From the NCBI GenBank assembly GCA_021773555.1, contig JAJFKA010000012.1, positions 1-64,000 on the forward strand: a DNA stretch of 64,000 nucleotides, written 5' to 3'. Below the pieces are notes generated by a model. The model had not been told where the DNA came from. It was given only the letters and a program-made list of their open reading frames with translations, and ran no database searches. This stretch comes from Gammaproteobacteria bacterium (GTDB lineage: Bacteria > Pseudomonadota > Gammaproteobacteria > Pseudomonadales > Azotimanducaceae). Of this stretch, positions 7,825 through 17,252 are shown piece after piece. Made by a program: the position numbers and the translations under genes. Each line of letters opens with the position of its first letter. The stretch's first letter is position 1.

Positions 7825-9619
7825 AGATCTCCCAGCCGCGTTGCCGTCCATGTGGCGAGCCCTCAAACGTGGCTACGATGCCGAACCACGATTGCTGACC
7901 ATCGCATTCCTGCTGAGTCTGGTTGCGGCACTACCGGACGCACTCCTGGCGCTTTGGCTTAAGTTCCTCGCCGATGGCGTTATGGACAACGACAACGACC
8001 TGATAATGACCGCATCGATCGGGCTTGGTGTAACCGCTGCCGCCACCTGGTTTTTAAGGGTGATCAGTGATCGAACTCAACGGCGGTTTCGAGATCGGGT
8101 GACCATAGCGCTGGAATCCCATGTGGCGAATCTACAGGCTTCTGTCGGCACAGTGGAACATCATGAGCGCCCGGAGTACCTGGACCGGCTTTCAATCCTG
8201 CGCGATCAGGTTTTTGTCCTGGACCACATGTACATGTCACTGTTTACCACCTGCGGCTGGATCTTACGGCTTTTGATCACTGTCGGCCTGCTTGTATCAG
8301 TGCATCCGGGTCTTGCACTGCTGGTGCTGTTTGCCCTGCCGACAGTACTCACCTCAACATGGCGACCCGCGGTCGAGCGAGGTGCCGAAGAAAGAGGCGC
8401 ACCGTCTCGCCGACTGGCAAGCCATCTCTTTGACCTTGCCACCACCGCACCTCCGGGTAAAGAAGTGCGGGTATTGGGGCTCGGAGAACAGCTGGTCAGT
8501 CGTCGCCGCGAAGCATGGAATCAGTGGTTTAATCCCGTCGCCTCAGCCAGATGGGGCAGCGCCTTCTGGCATACCCTGGGTTGGGCAGTGTTTGCCGCCG
8601 GTTATATTGGCGCAATCATTCTGGTCGCGTCCGGAGTACTCGCTCCCGAACAGGGAGCCAGCCCTGGTGAGGTTCTGCTGGTGCTCGCTGCAGGATCAAG
8701 ACTCTCGGCTTATATCGGGGCAACGGTCGGCGAACTGGGCTTTTTACGTGGCGTCTGGATGGATGGCTCAATTCGAATGGCATGGCTCGAAGACTACGCT
8801 GAAAGCCAGACAAGATACGTCGATACCCTGGTCCCCGACAAAATAAAAGAAGGAATTCGATTCGATCACGTCTCATTTACATACCCCGGCACAAGTAATG
8901 TGGTGCTGGACGATGTAAGTCTTAATTTCGCTCCGAATACAGTAATTGCCATCGTTGGCGAGAATGGCGCAGGCAAAAGCACGCTGGTAAAACTGTTATG
9001 TCAGTTGTATCTGCCCAGTGCCGGCAAGATTCTGGTGGACGGTCTCGAACTTCGTCGCATGCCCGCGGAAATCTGGCGGACCAGACTCGCAGGTGCGTTT
9101 CAGGACTTTTTTCGCTTTGAGTTCAGTGCCTGTAAGACCGTCGGTATTGGTGACGTTGAACGTATCAATGAAGAACCCGCGGTGATGACCGCGGTTAATC
9201 GCGCCGGTGCCGAGGACGTTGTCACACATCTGACCGACGGCCTGCAGACCCAGCTAGGTGCTACGTGGCCAGAAGGTGTCGAACTCAGCTTCGGTCAATG
9301 GCAAAAGCTGGCATTAGCCCGCGGATTTATGCGTGACACACCGCTCCTGCTGATTCTGGATGAACCGACCGCCGCACTGGACGCCGAAACCGAACACGCG
9401 CTGTTTGAACGTTATGCCGCGGAGTCACGACGCCACGATGTAAACGGTCGCGTCACCATTCTGGTGTCGCATCGATTCAGCACGGTACGGATGGCAGACC
9501 AGATTGTTGTGCTCGACGGTGCGCGTGTAGCTGAGGTCGGGACGCACGTGGAATTACTGAAGCGAGACGGCCAATACGCGCAATTGTATCGAATTCAGGC
9601 GCAGGCTTATTCGGCCTGA
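7811..9619 (+). CDS. ABC exporter half-transporter, subunit 2 (degenerate signature)
   Basis: A half-transporter of about 602 residues that overlaps the preceding gene by 14 bp; AGGAG lies 9 nt before the ATG at 7811. The domain order is membrane domain then ATPase. Walker A GENGAGKST lies near residue 382, Walker B LLILDEPTAALDAE and the switch His in LVSHRFSTV are intact. The ABC signature reads LSFGQWQ instead of LSGGQ. With subunit 1 it should form a heterodimer in which one composite ATP site is altered, as in many heterodimeric ABC exporters. The overlap supports equimolar synthesis. Export of a lipid, peptide or drug is possible, none indicated. Confidence 0.9.
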   Translation: MSSTEDLPAALPSMWRALKRGYDAEPRLLTIAFLLSLVAALPDALLALWLKFLADGVMDNDNDLIMTASIGLGVTAAATWFLRVISDRTQRRFRDRVTIALESHVANLQASVGTVEHHERPEYLDRLSILRDQVFVLDHMYMSLFTTCGWILRLLITVGLLVSVHPGLALLVLFALPTVLTSTWRPAVERGAEERGAPSRRLASHLFDLATTAPPGKEVRVLGLGEQLVSRRREAWNQWFNPVASARWGSAFWHTLGWAVFAAGYIGAIILVASGVLAPEQGASPGEVLLVLAAGSRLSAYIGATVGELGFLRGVWMDGSIRMAWLEDYAESQTRYVDTLVPDKIKEGIRFDHVSFTYPGTSNVVLDDVSLNFAPNTVIAIVGENGAGKSTLVKLLCQLYLPSAGKILVDGLELRRMPAEIWRTRLAGAFQDFFRFEFSACKTVGIGDVERINEEPAVMTAVNRAGAEDVVTHLTDGLQTQLGATWPEGVELSFGQWQKLALARGFMRDTPLLLILDEPTAALDAETEHALFERYAAESRRHDVNGRVTILVSHRFSTVRMADQIVVLDGARVAEVGTHVELLKRDGQYAQLYRIQAQAYSA

Positions 9620-9663
9620 GGGTTTTGTCCATCCTCGCGATGAGTCTGAGAAATATTGGTTCC

Positions 9664-11211
9664 TCAGAGTATCCGACTTTTATGGTCTGCCCAGTATTTA
9701 TCTCGAAGCAGGCGTTTGTAGAGTTTTCCAGTAGGCAGCCTGGGCAATTCCGCTTCAAAATCGATTGACCTCGGGCACTTCTGCCGCGACAGGTTATCCG
9801 CACAAAACGCCATAAGTTCCTGGACAAGGTCATCGTTCGCCGTCACCCCATCCATAACCTGAACAACTGCTTTTACTTCCTCACCCAGATCCTCATTAGG
9901 TACCCCAAAAACCGCTGCGTCTGCAATCTTCGGATGGGTGATCAACAAATTTTCAGTTTCCTGAGGATAAATATTTACCCCTCCGGAGATGATCATAAAC
10001 GTCGCCCGATCCGTGAGGTAGAGATAACCATCCTTAACAAAACCGACATCACCTACAGTGCTCATTGTGCCATCCGCAGATTTCGCTTCGCGGGTTTTCT
10101 GTTCATCATTGTAATAAGTGAATTCCGTCGCTGACTTGAACCATATTTCACCGGGCACTTCGGGTGGGGACGGCTGGCTCTCGTCATCAAGTATGTGCAG
10201 ATCACCAAGGATTACCCGGCCAACGCTACCCGGATGTGCTAACCATTCCTCACTGTTGCAGGCGGTAAAACCCAGACCTTCGGTCGCTCCGTAGTATTCA
10301 TGAATAATCGGTCCCCACCAATCGATCATTGCTACCTTGACCTGAGGCGGGCAAGGTGCTGCCGCATGAATTGCGACTTCAAGCGATGCCAGTGATTTAC
10401 TGTCGCGCACGGATTGCGGGAGTTTGAGCATGCGGGAAAACATGGTGGGGACAAGCTGACTGTGAGTCACCTTGTACTGATCAATCAGGTCCAGATAAAT
10501 CTCCGGATCAAACCTCTCCAAAATGATCGCTGTGCCACCCCGACGAATCGTCAGTCCCACCGCTGCCTGTGGCGCAGAATGGTAAAGCGGCGCCGGAGAC
10601 AGGTAAATCATATCCTCACGATACTGCCAGAGCTCATCAAGAAAATTATAAAGAGGCAGGGGTTCATCAGGTCGTGAGACCGGCAATGGACGGAGTATCC
10701 CCTTGGGTCGGCCGGTTGTACCGGACGAATACAACATCGACGTGCCAAGACATTCATCCGGGAGCGGGGTTCCCGGCTGCTGGCTGATCGCCGTTTCATA
10801 ACTCAGTAAGGAATCGCTTTCGTTCTCGCCGCCAACTACCAGACAACAGGATATCCCGGGACTGTCCACCATTGCCTGTTTTGCAACAGCCAGCTTTGCA
10901 ACGGAAGTTATGAGCACGGAGGAATCACTGTTAGTCAGAATGTAGGCGAGCTCTTCAGCTTTCAGGTAGGAGTTTACGCAGGTGTAATAAAGTCCGGAGC
11001 GTTCTCCCGCGGCACAGCACTCCAGATAAGTTCGGTTGTTCTCCATAAAGATGGCGTAATGATCACCCCTTGTCAGCCCGTATTCTCGCAGCAGTCGCGC
11101 CAGTTGGTTCGCACGGATCTCATATTCAGCATAGGTTACAACCTCGCCGGTTGCTGCCATCACAAATGCGGGCCGTTCTGGATGCCGGTTCGCGTGGTCA
11201 CCTGGGTACAT
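9664..11211 (-). CDS. AMP-forming acyl-CoA synthetase (class I adenylate-forming)
   Basis: A 515-residue ligase that activates a carboxylic acid as acyl-AMP and then acyl-CoA. The AMP-binding P-loop SSGTTGRPKG spans about 162-171. The motif YGATEG lies mid-protein, followed by ISGGVNIYPQE and the C-terminal PTGKLYKR lysine that catalyses adenylation. AGGAG lies 7 nt before the ATG. It is the last gene of the molybdenum hydroxylase operon, 24 bp after the MoaD-like gene, so its substrate is probably the acid form of the compound the hydroxylase handles, or its product. Sequence style resembles ligases of fatty, terpenoid or steroid side-chain acids rather than acetyl-CoA synthetase. Exact substrate unknown. 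Confidence 0.9.
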   Translation of the reverse strand: MYPGDHANRHPERPAFVMAATGEVVTYAEYEIRANQLARLLREYGLTRGDHYAIFMENNRTYLECCAAGERSGLYYTCVNSYLKAEELAYILTNSDSSVLITSVAKLAVAKQAMVDSPGISCCLVVGGENESDSLLSYETAISQQPGTPLPDECLGTSMLYSSGTTGRPKGILRPLPVSRPDEPLPLYNFLDELWQYREDMIYLSPAPLYHSAPQAAVGLTIRRGGTAIILERFDPEIYLDLIDQYKVTHSQLVPTMFSRMLKLPQSVRDSKSLASLEVAIHAAAPCPPQVKVAMIDWWGPIIHEYYGATEGLGFTACNSEEWLAHPGSVGRVILGDLHILDDESQPSPPEVPGEIWFKSATEFTYYNDEQKTREAKSADGTMSTVGDVGFVKDGYLYLTDRATFMIISGGVNIYPQETENLLITHPKIADAAVFGVPNEDLGEEVKAVVQVMDGVTANDDLVQELMAFCADNLSRQKCPRSIDFEAELPRLPTGKLYKRLLRDKYWADHKSRIL

Positions 11212-11235
11212 CGGTGTTCTCCTGAATTAAACCAG

Positions 11236-11481
11236 CTACCCCCCCTGAATCCGCGGTAACAGAAACACCTCGGCTCCCTCAGGGATAATCTTTGCCCAAT
11301 TGTCACGATAAATTTCGCCGTCGATGGAGACGGCAATACCTTCGTCAAGATGTTTGCGCATTAAAGGGTATCGATCGACGAGTCGGTTCAGCAGCTCTCG
11401 AATCGACTGCGCTTCGATATCAATATTTTCGGCGCCACCCGCAGCAGAACGCAGCGATCCTGAGAGGCTAACGCGCAGCAT
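11236..11481 (-). CDS. MoaD/ThiS family sulfur-carrier-like protein
   Basis: An 81-residue ubiquitin-fold protein ending in RIQGG. The C-terminal Gly-Gly is the hallmark of sulfur carriers that are adenylated and thiocarboxylated, such as MoaD in molybdopterin synthesis. It lies 17 bp after the molybdenum-binding large subunit and 24 bp before the CoA ligase, all on one strand. A dedicated role in supplying or modifying the molybdenum cofactor of the neighbouring enzyme is inferred. No MoaE or MoeB partner is in the window, so a general carrier encoded elsewhere would have to cooperate. Confidence 0.85.
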   Translation of the reverse strand: MLRVSLSGSLRSAAGGAENIDIEAQSIRELLNRLVDRYPLMRKHLDEGIAVSIDGEIYRDNWAKIIPEGAEVFLLPRIQGG

Positions 11482-11498
11482 CGCTCGACCTTCAGGAT

Positions 11499-13763
11499 TC
11501 AGCTGTTCGCCGCTTCCTCCAACGCCTTCAAAATTCTTGGTGGAGACATCGGAACGTGGTTCAGGCGCACACCCACGGCGTTGGAAACGGCGTTCCCGAT
11601 TGCAGCCAATGGTGGCACGATAGACGTTTCACCCACTCCACGCACCCCATAAGGATGGTTAGGATTCGGGATTTCCAGAATCTGGGTGTCAATAAATGGC
11701 AGGTCAGAGCAAACCGGGATTCGATAGTCCAGGAACCCGGCGTTTTGCAGGCAACCGTCCTTGCCGTAAATGTATTCTTCGTTCAACGCCCAGCCTATAC
11801 CCTGCGCAGCGCCGCCCTGAAACTGGCCTTCGACATAATCAGGGTGGATCGCCTTACCGGCATCCTGGACAACAGTGTAACGAATCACTCTGGTGGCCCC
11901 GGTTTCGGGATCCACCTCTACGTCACAGATATGACTGGCGAAAGAGACACCGGCATTATCGGCAACCACCTCGTTGTGCCCCGCGATGGGACCACCCGTG
12001 GTCGGTGACTTTGCAGCTATTTCCTTGAGCGTCAAGGGGGCGAGATTGCTGTGTTCCAGTCCGGTTGCCACTGCCTGACCCTCTTTCCACTCGATCGCCT
12101 CGACCGGCACATCCAGCATGACAGCAGCCCGCTGTCTGAGTACCTCGATAGTTTCACGCGCTGCGAAAATCGCTGCCATGCCGGACGAAAATGTACCGCG
12201 ACTGCCCTCGGTCATATCGTTATGTCCCAGGGAGGCGGTATCGGCAACATTGGTTTTCACCATGTCATAGGGAATGCCAAGCTCTTCAGCGGCGATCAAT
12301 CCAAGCGCCGCCCGTGAACCACCAACGTCAATCGTGCCAACAGTCAGCGTGACACTGCCGTCAATTCCCACGTTCAGGTCCGTGCAGGTCTGGCCGCCAA
12401 AGTTGAACCAGAATCCGCACGCCATACCGCGGCCCTGATTCTTCTTGAGCTTCGCTCTCATATGCGGATGATTTTTCACTGCCTCAAGCGTTGGGCCAAT
12501 GCCGATGGGTCCGTAGGTGGGACCGTACGAAGCACGAGTACCTTCTTTTGCCGCATTCAGGATTCTGAAATCAACCGGGTCCATACCCAGTTCCGCCGCC
12601 ACCAGATCGACCGTGCTCTCAACCGCAAATGCGGCCATGGGCGCAGATGGGGCACGATAGGCAGCCACTTTCGGTCGGTTAACCAGTACGTCATACCCCA
12701 CTGTCTTGACATTTTTCAGGTCATAGCAGGCATACGATGTCATCGCCCCGAGCATTCCCCAGATAGCCGGGTAAGGACCATCCTGGTATCGAAGTTCTGC
12801 CGACGCCGCGGTGATTTTGCCGTCCCGGGTTGCGCCAATTTTCACATCAATAGAAGTCGAACAGGTGGGACCGGAAGCACGGAAAACCTCGTCCCTGCTC
12901 ATGACGACTTTAACCGGCCGGTTCGCCTTGCGAGAGAGAACCAGTGCCACCGGTTCCATCCAGACGTGCGTTTTGCCGCCGAAGCCACCTCCAATCTCTG
13001 ATGAAGTCACTTTAAGCCTGGATACTTCGAGTCCCAGCAATGCAGCACAGGTGTTTCGAAACACAAAATGTCCCTGGGTGGTTACCCACAGTTCACCCTG
13101 TCCATCCGGACCGAGACTGGCAAGACATGCATGTGGTTCGATATAGCCCTGGTGCGTCTGTTCTGTTTTGTAGCTTTTTTCGATGACAACATCAGCTTGC
13201 GCAAAACCGGCTTCCACATCGCCGTGACCAAACTCCGAGCGCATCGAAACATTGGACGGTTTCTTCGGTGTCGGTTCGACACCCACTGTAAACACCCAGT
13301 CCTGGATAATCGGTGCGTCAGGCTTCATTGCCTCATCGACATCAGTGACATGCGGCAATTTTTCATAACTGACCTTGATAAGTTTTAACGCCTGCTTCGC
13401 AGTGTTCATGTCCACCGCGGCAACGGCCGCCACCGCATGGCCATCATACAAAGCCCGGTCTCTCGCCATGCAGTTCTCCAGCACAGCAAACAGGTCGCGA
13501 TTGCCTACATTCAAATCAGGCATATCAGCACTCGTCACAACAGCCTTAACGCCTTTGAGTTTCTCGGCTCGGGCAGTATCAATTTTTTTAATCCGCGCAT
13601 GCGCGTGAGGGGAACGCAGAATCAATCCGACCAGCTGACCGGGTGCAGACGCATCAGCGCCATATCTTGCGCGTCCGGTCACTTTATCAACACCGTCTGG
13701 TCGTTTTACACGGGTACCCACTACATTGAATTTCTGATCGGTATAACTTGTATCGTGTGCCAT
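11499..13763 (-). CDS. Xanthine dehydrogenase family molybdopterin-binding large subunit
   Basis: A 754-residue catalytic subunit of a molybdenum hydroxylase. It contains the cofactor motif GGGFGGK at 258-264, then EGSRGTFSSG and the terminal GVRGVGE with the expected catalytic Glu at about 712. In the segment equivalent to the usual GxGQG pterin motif the sequence reads GTIDVGGSRAALG, so the common Gln is replaced by Gly. AGAGGA precedes the ATG. With the FAD and 2Fe-2S subunits encoded just upstream it should form a three-subunit enzyme that hydroxylates, or reductively dehydroxylates, a CoA thioester, aldehyde or heterocycle. The linked CoA ligase favours a CoA-ester substrate, which is inference. 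Confidence 0.92.
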   Translation of the reverse strand: MAHDTSYTDQKFNVVGTRVKRPDGVDKVTGRARYGADASAPGQLVGLILRSPHAHARIKKIDTARAEKLKGVKAVVTSADMPDLNVGNRDLFAVLENCMARDRALYDGHAVAAVAAVDMNTAKQALKLIKVSYEKLPHVTDVDEAMKPDAPIIQDWVFTVGVEPTPKKPSNVSMRSEFGHGDVEAGFAQADVVIEKSYKTEQTHQGYIEPHACLASLGPDGQGELWVTTQGHFVFRNTCAALLGLEVSRLKVTSSEIGGGFGGKTHVWMEPVALVLSRKANRPVKVVMSRDEVFRASGPTCSTSIDVKIGATRDGKITAASAELRYQDGPYPAIWGMLGAMTSYACYDLKNVKTVGYDVLVNRPKVAAYRAPSAPMAAFAVESTVDLVAAELGMDPVDFRILNAAKEGTRASYGPTYGPIGIGPTLEAVKNHPHMRAKLKKNQGRGMACGFWFNFGGQTCTDLNVGIDGSVTLTVGTIDVGGSRAALGLIAAEELGIPYDMVKTNVADTASLGHNDMTEGSRGTFSSGMAAIFAARETIEVLRQRAAVMLDVPVEAIEWKEGQAVATGLEHSNLAPLTLKEIAAKSPTTGGPIAGHNEVVADNAGVSFASHICDVEVDPETGATRVIRYTVVQDAGKAIHPDYVEGQFQGGAAQGIGWALNEEYIYGKDGCLQNAGFLDYRIPVCSDLPFIDTQILEIPNPNHPYGVRGVGETSIVPPLAAIGNAVSNAVGVRLNHVPMSPPRILKALEEAANS

Positions 13764-13827
13764 GTCAGATTCCTCTCTGCCGGTCTTTTATTGCAAAATT
13801 ACACAACCGTAATTTGCGTCTGGGTAC

Positions 13828-14304
13828 CTACTTTTTACGCATTTCCTTCGCAGCGGCCTGGACCGCTCGAACAATTTTGTCGTAACCCGTACAACGACAA
13901 AGATTACCCGCGAGTCCATAACGGATTTCTTCTTCACTGGGGTTAGGATTGCGTTCAAGTAACGACTTCGCGGCGACCAGGAAACCTGGTGTACAGATCC
14001 CGCATTGCAGCGCGGCGTGTTCAATGAATTTTTCCTGTAACGGATGCAGTTTGTCGCCCTGCGCAATACCTTCGACCGTGCCGATTTCCCGACCATTAGC
14101 TTCAGCGCTCAAGACCAGACACGAACACACCAGACGGCCATCAAGTGTGATGGAGCAGGCACCGCAATCGCCAGTCCCACACCCTTCCTTGACACCCGTC
14201 AGGCCAACCCGGTCGCGCAACGAATTGAGCAGCGTTTCGTTCTGGGGACAGGCGAATTCTACTGCATCACCATTAATTGTTGTTGAAACGAGTACACCAC
14301 TCAT
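13828..14304 (-). CDS. 2Fe-2S small subunit of the molybdenum hydroxylase
   Basis: A 158-residue electron-transfer subunit with both expected clusters. The plant-ferredoxin-like N-terminal cluster uses Cys42, Cys47, Cys50 and Cys62 (GCGTGDCGAC). The C-terminal helical cluster uses Cys101, Cys104, Cys136 and Cys138 (QCGICTPGF and NLCRCTGYD). Its ATG overlaps the stop of the FAD subunit gene by four bases (ATGA), indicating translational coupling; the large subunit follows after 64 bp. It passes electrons between the molybdenum centre and FAD. Confidence 0.95.
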   Translation of the reverse strand: MSGVLVSTTINGDAVEFACPQNETLLNSLRDRVGLTGVKEGCGTGDCGACSITLDGRLVCSCLVLSAEANGREIGTVEGIAQGDKLHPLQEKFIEHAALQCGICTPGFLVAAKSLLERNPNPSEEEIRYGLAGNLCRCTGYDKIVRAVQAAAKEMRKK

Positions 14305-15161
14305 TTACCACCCCCTGCTCTTTTAAATGCAATTTCTGCTGCGCGTCTGGCCATGACCCCTGCCACCCTGGTTCGATATTCAATTGTGCCGCGTCGGTCA
14401 TCAATGGGACTACAGGCCGCGGAACAAGCTGCAGCCAGTTTCGCCAAAGCCTCCTTATCCAGTTTGGTACCGACAATAGCCTTTGCGGCGGCAGGAACCA
14501 AAATTGCTGTTGGCGCGACCGCACCCAGCACCACCCTTGCGGTTTTCACCCTGCCCCGCTCCAGCGTCAGGTTAACGGCCGCACCGACGACGGCGATGTC
14601 CATCTCAGTTCTCGGAATGAATCTCAGGTAAGCGTCACTGGAATTTCGCGGCCGTTTGGGCAGTGTTATCGCCTCAATGACCTCTCCTTTCATAAGGGAC
14701 GTCTGCCCCGGTCCGGTCACAATTTTCTCCACCTTAACGGTTCGTCGCTTGTCGGGACCAACTACAATGGCGCTGGCGCCGGCCGCTATCAGTGCCGGGA
14801 CACTATCGGCAGCAGGTGACGCATTGCAGAGGTTTCCCACCATCGTGCAACGACCCTGTATCTGATCAGAGCCAATGAGATTGGTCGCCTCAACAACACC
14901 TGGCCAGAGTTTCTTCAGTGCCTTGTTTTCGCCGAGTTCGAACCCGGTTACGCCTGCCCCTATCTTCGTGCCTGCCGCGGCGACCTTGATCTGGCACATG
15001 GCCGGTATCCTTTTGATATCGACAATCAGGTCAGGTTCGCTCATGCCCATGCGCATACGCACCAGCAAATCGGTACCCCCGGCCAGGACATCAGCCTGTC
15101 CCTTTTCCCTGGCCAGCAGCGTGGCTGCAGCTTTGGTCGTAGTAGGTGATTCATATCTCAT
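14301..15161 (-). CDS. FAD-binding medium subunit of the molybdenum hydroxylase
   Basis: A 286-residue FAD subunit of the CO dehydrogenase/xanthine dehydrogenase type. The pyrophosphate-binding motif LAGGTDLLV lies near residues 26-34, and the second flavin motif appears as MVGNLCNASPAAD near 107-119. There is no extra cysteine loop such as carries the additional 4Fe-4S cluster in 4-hydroxybenzoyl-CoA reductase beta subunits, so a classical HCR is less likely. It is the first gene of the FAD / Fe-S / Mo / MoaD-like / ligase operon, with 151 bp upstream that must hold a promoter unless transcription continues from the BVMO gene. Confidence 0.92.
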   Translation of the reverse strand: MRYESPTTTKAAATLLAREKGQADVLAGGTDLLVRMRMGMSEPDLIVDIKRIPAMCQIKVAAAGTKIGAGVTGFELGENKALKKLWPGVVEATNLIGSDQIQGRCTMVGNLCNASPAADSVPALIAAGASAIVVGPDKRRTVKVEKIVTGPGQTSLMKGEVIEAITLPKRPRNSSDAYLRFIPRTEMDIAVVGAAVNLTLERGRVKTARVVLGAVAPTAILVPAAAKAIVGTKLDKEALAKLAAACSAACSPIDDRRGTIEYRTRVAGVMARRAAEIAFKRAGGGK

Positions 15162-15312
15162 GAGTTTGCTTGGGCTCCCTTTGAATACTGTGAATGCTGT
15201 TTCGCGCTAAATCGGCATCAGATGTTAAACAACGGCTGATTGTAACCCAACGTGATCAGGTCTTTCACCAACGCTTTTTATTTATCAGCAGATGCGAATT
15301 GTAGTGCGACGT

Positions 15313-17142
15313 CTACTCTGTCTGGGCCAGTTCCTGGCCGTCGAATTCCACTCCCTTAAACTTCCCATCCTTCCGCCACGATGACAACAGATCCCAGAAT
15401 TGAATCGACCCGCCACTATAAAATGCACTGTATTTTGCGACAGGATTCGGCTTTCCTTCATTGTTGTAATAGCCGGGTGTACACCCTTCACCACCGATCT
15501 GCATCATCGGTCCGGTCGCATTGATGATCGTATCAACCCAGTCGTCTTCCGCTTGCTGAGTTACTTCCACTGTGCCTATGGCGTTTTCCCTGGCATAACC
15601 GACGATATGCGCAATATGTACTGCTGCCTCGTTGAGCAGATGCGGATAATTCGCAGAAAAGCCACCCTGTTGAGCGCTCATGAGAAAACAGTTCGGAAAT
15701 CCGCGACTTTGCATCCCGTGAACTGTGCGCATACCCGTCGCCCACTTATCAGATAATTTCACACCATCTCGGCCGATAATCTGATATCCAGCCCGGCGTG
15801 TATACTCGGTTCCGACCTCAAATCCAGTGCCAAAAATGATGCAGTCGACTTCATACTCCTGACCATTAACAACCAGCCCCTTCTCCGTGATCCTTTCCAC
15901 GCCTCGACCATCCGTGTCAACCAACTCAACATTGGGCCGATTGAACGTGGGCAGATAGTCATCGTGAAAACAGGGTCGCTTACAAAACATCTGGTAATAG
16001 GGCTTTAGCGCCTCGGCGGCGTCAGGCTTGTCGACTAGTTCATCAACACGGGCTCGAATCTCGTTCATCTTTTCAAAGTTAGCCAGTTCCATAATTTCCG
16101 GCAAGGTCCGGCCATTGCCATCCTCGCTCGCACCATTTCGGAGCATCTCCAGCATTTTACCGATCAGGTCCGTCCAGCCATCATCAACCAGGTCAACCTC
16201 CTGGGGGACGCCTGACACCAGCGAGTTAAAGTTTTCCATACGAGCTTTTTGCCAGCCCGGTTCGAGGTTTGCTGCCCAGTCCGGATCCGTCGGCGAGTTG
16301 CCGCGCACATCCACACCTGAAGGAGTTCGCTGGAACACATACAGCTGTTGTGCGGTTTCACCCACATGAGGCACGCATTGGACGGCGGTTGCGCCAGTGC
16401 CAATAATGGCCACACGTTTGTCCTTCAATCCAGACAGCCCACCTTCACTTGAACCGCCCGTGTAGCCATAGTCCCAGCGACTCGTATGGAAGGTATGACC
16501 CTGAAAATTCGCGATTCCCGGAATCCCTGGCAGCTTCGGTCGATCCAGCGGTCCGTTCGCCATGGAAACAAACCTTGCGCGTATTTGATCACCACGGTCC
16601 GTTGCGATGATCCATCGTTCATCGCCTTCATCCCAGCGCATTTCGGTCACCTGGGTCTGAAACAGTGCGTTGTCGTATAAATTATAATGCCGCCCGATTG
16701 CCGCACTGTGCGCGAGAATTTCCGGGGCAAAGGAGTATTTCTCCTTCGGAATGTAGTTGAGCTCTTCCAGCAGCGGCAGATACACGTAGGCCTCGATATC
16801 ACATTGCGCGCCGGGATAGCGGTTCCAGTACCAGGTCCCGCCAAAGTCGCCACCTTTCTCAATCACCCGGATATCCTCGACTCCCGCTTCGCGCAGTCTT
16901 GCCGCAGCTAACAGACCGCCGAAACCTCCGCCGATAATCACGACTTCAACTTCATCTGCCACCGGTTCACGATCTGTTCGTTCTACATAGGGGTCATCAA
17001 CGTACCGGGAAAAATCGCCCTTAACCTCAATGTATTGCTCGTTACCATCCTCACGCAGTCGCTTCTCCCGTTCTTCTTTATACTTCTGGCGAAGCAATAC
17101 CGGATCAAAATCCAGATCGTCGTAGTTCTCTGCACTGCTCAT
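15313..17142 (-). CDS. Type I Baeyer-Villiger (flavin-containing) monooxygenase
   Basis: A 609-residue FAD/NADPH enzyme that inserts oxygen next to a ketone to give an ester or lactone. The FAD Rossmann motif GGGFGG is at 71-76, and the BVMO fingerprint F-x-G-x3-H-T-x2-W-D at 213-224 separates it from simple N-oxygenases. The NADPH Rossmann motif GTGATAVQ is at 248-255. The [10 protein letters not shown] stretch near 102-111 is typical of the cyclohexanone/phenylacetone monooxygenase group. The ATG follows a GGAG at a slightly long distance. Upstream is a GPH symporter, downstream the molybdenum hydroxylase. The substrate is probably a cyclic or aryl ketone but cannot be named. A paralogue lies at 30654-32363. 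Confidence 0.93.
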   Translation of the reverse strand: MSSAENYDDLDFDPVLLRQKYKEEREKRLREDGNEQYIEVKGDFSRYVDDPYVERTDREPVADEVEVVIIGGGFGGLLAAARLREAGVEDIRVIEKGGDFGGTWYWNRYPGAQCDIEAYVYLPLLEELNYIPKEKYSFAPEILAHSAAIGRHYNLYDNALFQTQVTEMRWDEGDERWIIATDRGDQIRARFVSMANGPLDRPKLPGIPGIANFQGHTFHTSRWDYGYTGGSSEGGLSGLKDKRVAIIGTGATAVQCVPHVGETAQQLYVFQRTPSGVDVRGNSPTDPDWAANLEPGWQKARMENFNSLVSGVPQEVDLVDDGWTDLIGKMLEMLRNGASEDGNGRTLPEIMELANFEKMNEIRARVDELVDKPDAAEALKPYYQMFCKRPCFHDDYLPTFNRPNVELVDTDGRGVERITEKGLVVNGQEYEVDCIIFGTGFEVGTEYTRRAGYQIIGRDGVKLSDKWATGMRTVHGMQSRGFPNCFLMSAQQGGFSANYPHLLNEAAVHIAHIVGYARENAIGTVEVTQQAEDDWVDTIINATGPMMQIGGEGCTPGYYNNEGKPNPVAKYSAFYSGGSIQFWDLLSSWRKDGKFKGVEFDGQELAQTE

Positions 17143-17252
17143 TGATTCAAAACTCCGATTTTTAGATACTCGCGCTAAAATATTTCAAACAGCGCCCAAA
17201 CACAACCTGACGCCAGATCTTGTAATGCAAGATATTGTCGAGTTACCTGCCG

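Noticed and set aside
13828-15161. Calling the molybdenum enzyme a 4-hydroxybenzoyl-CoA reductase
   Set aside because: The FAD subunit lacks the extra cysteine loop of that enzyme, and the large subunit has an unusual pterin motif. Only the family level is supported.
17195-17240. Small hairpin ATCTTG-N5-CAAGAT after the symporter gene
   Set aside because: Only 6 bp of stem, no T-run; too weak to call a terminator.
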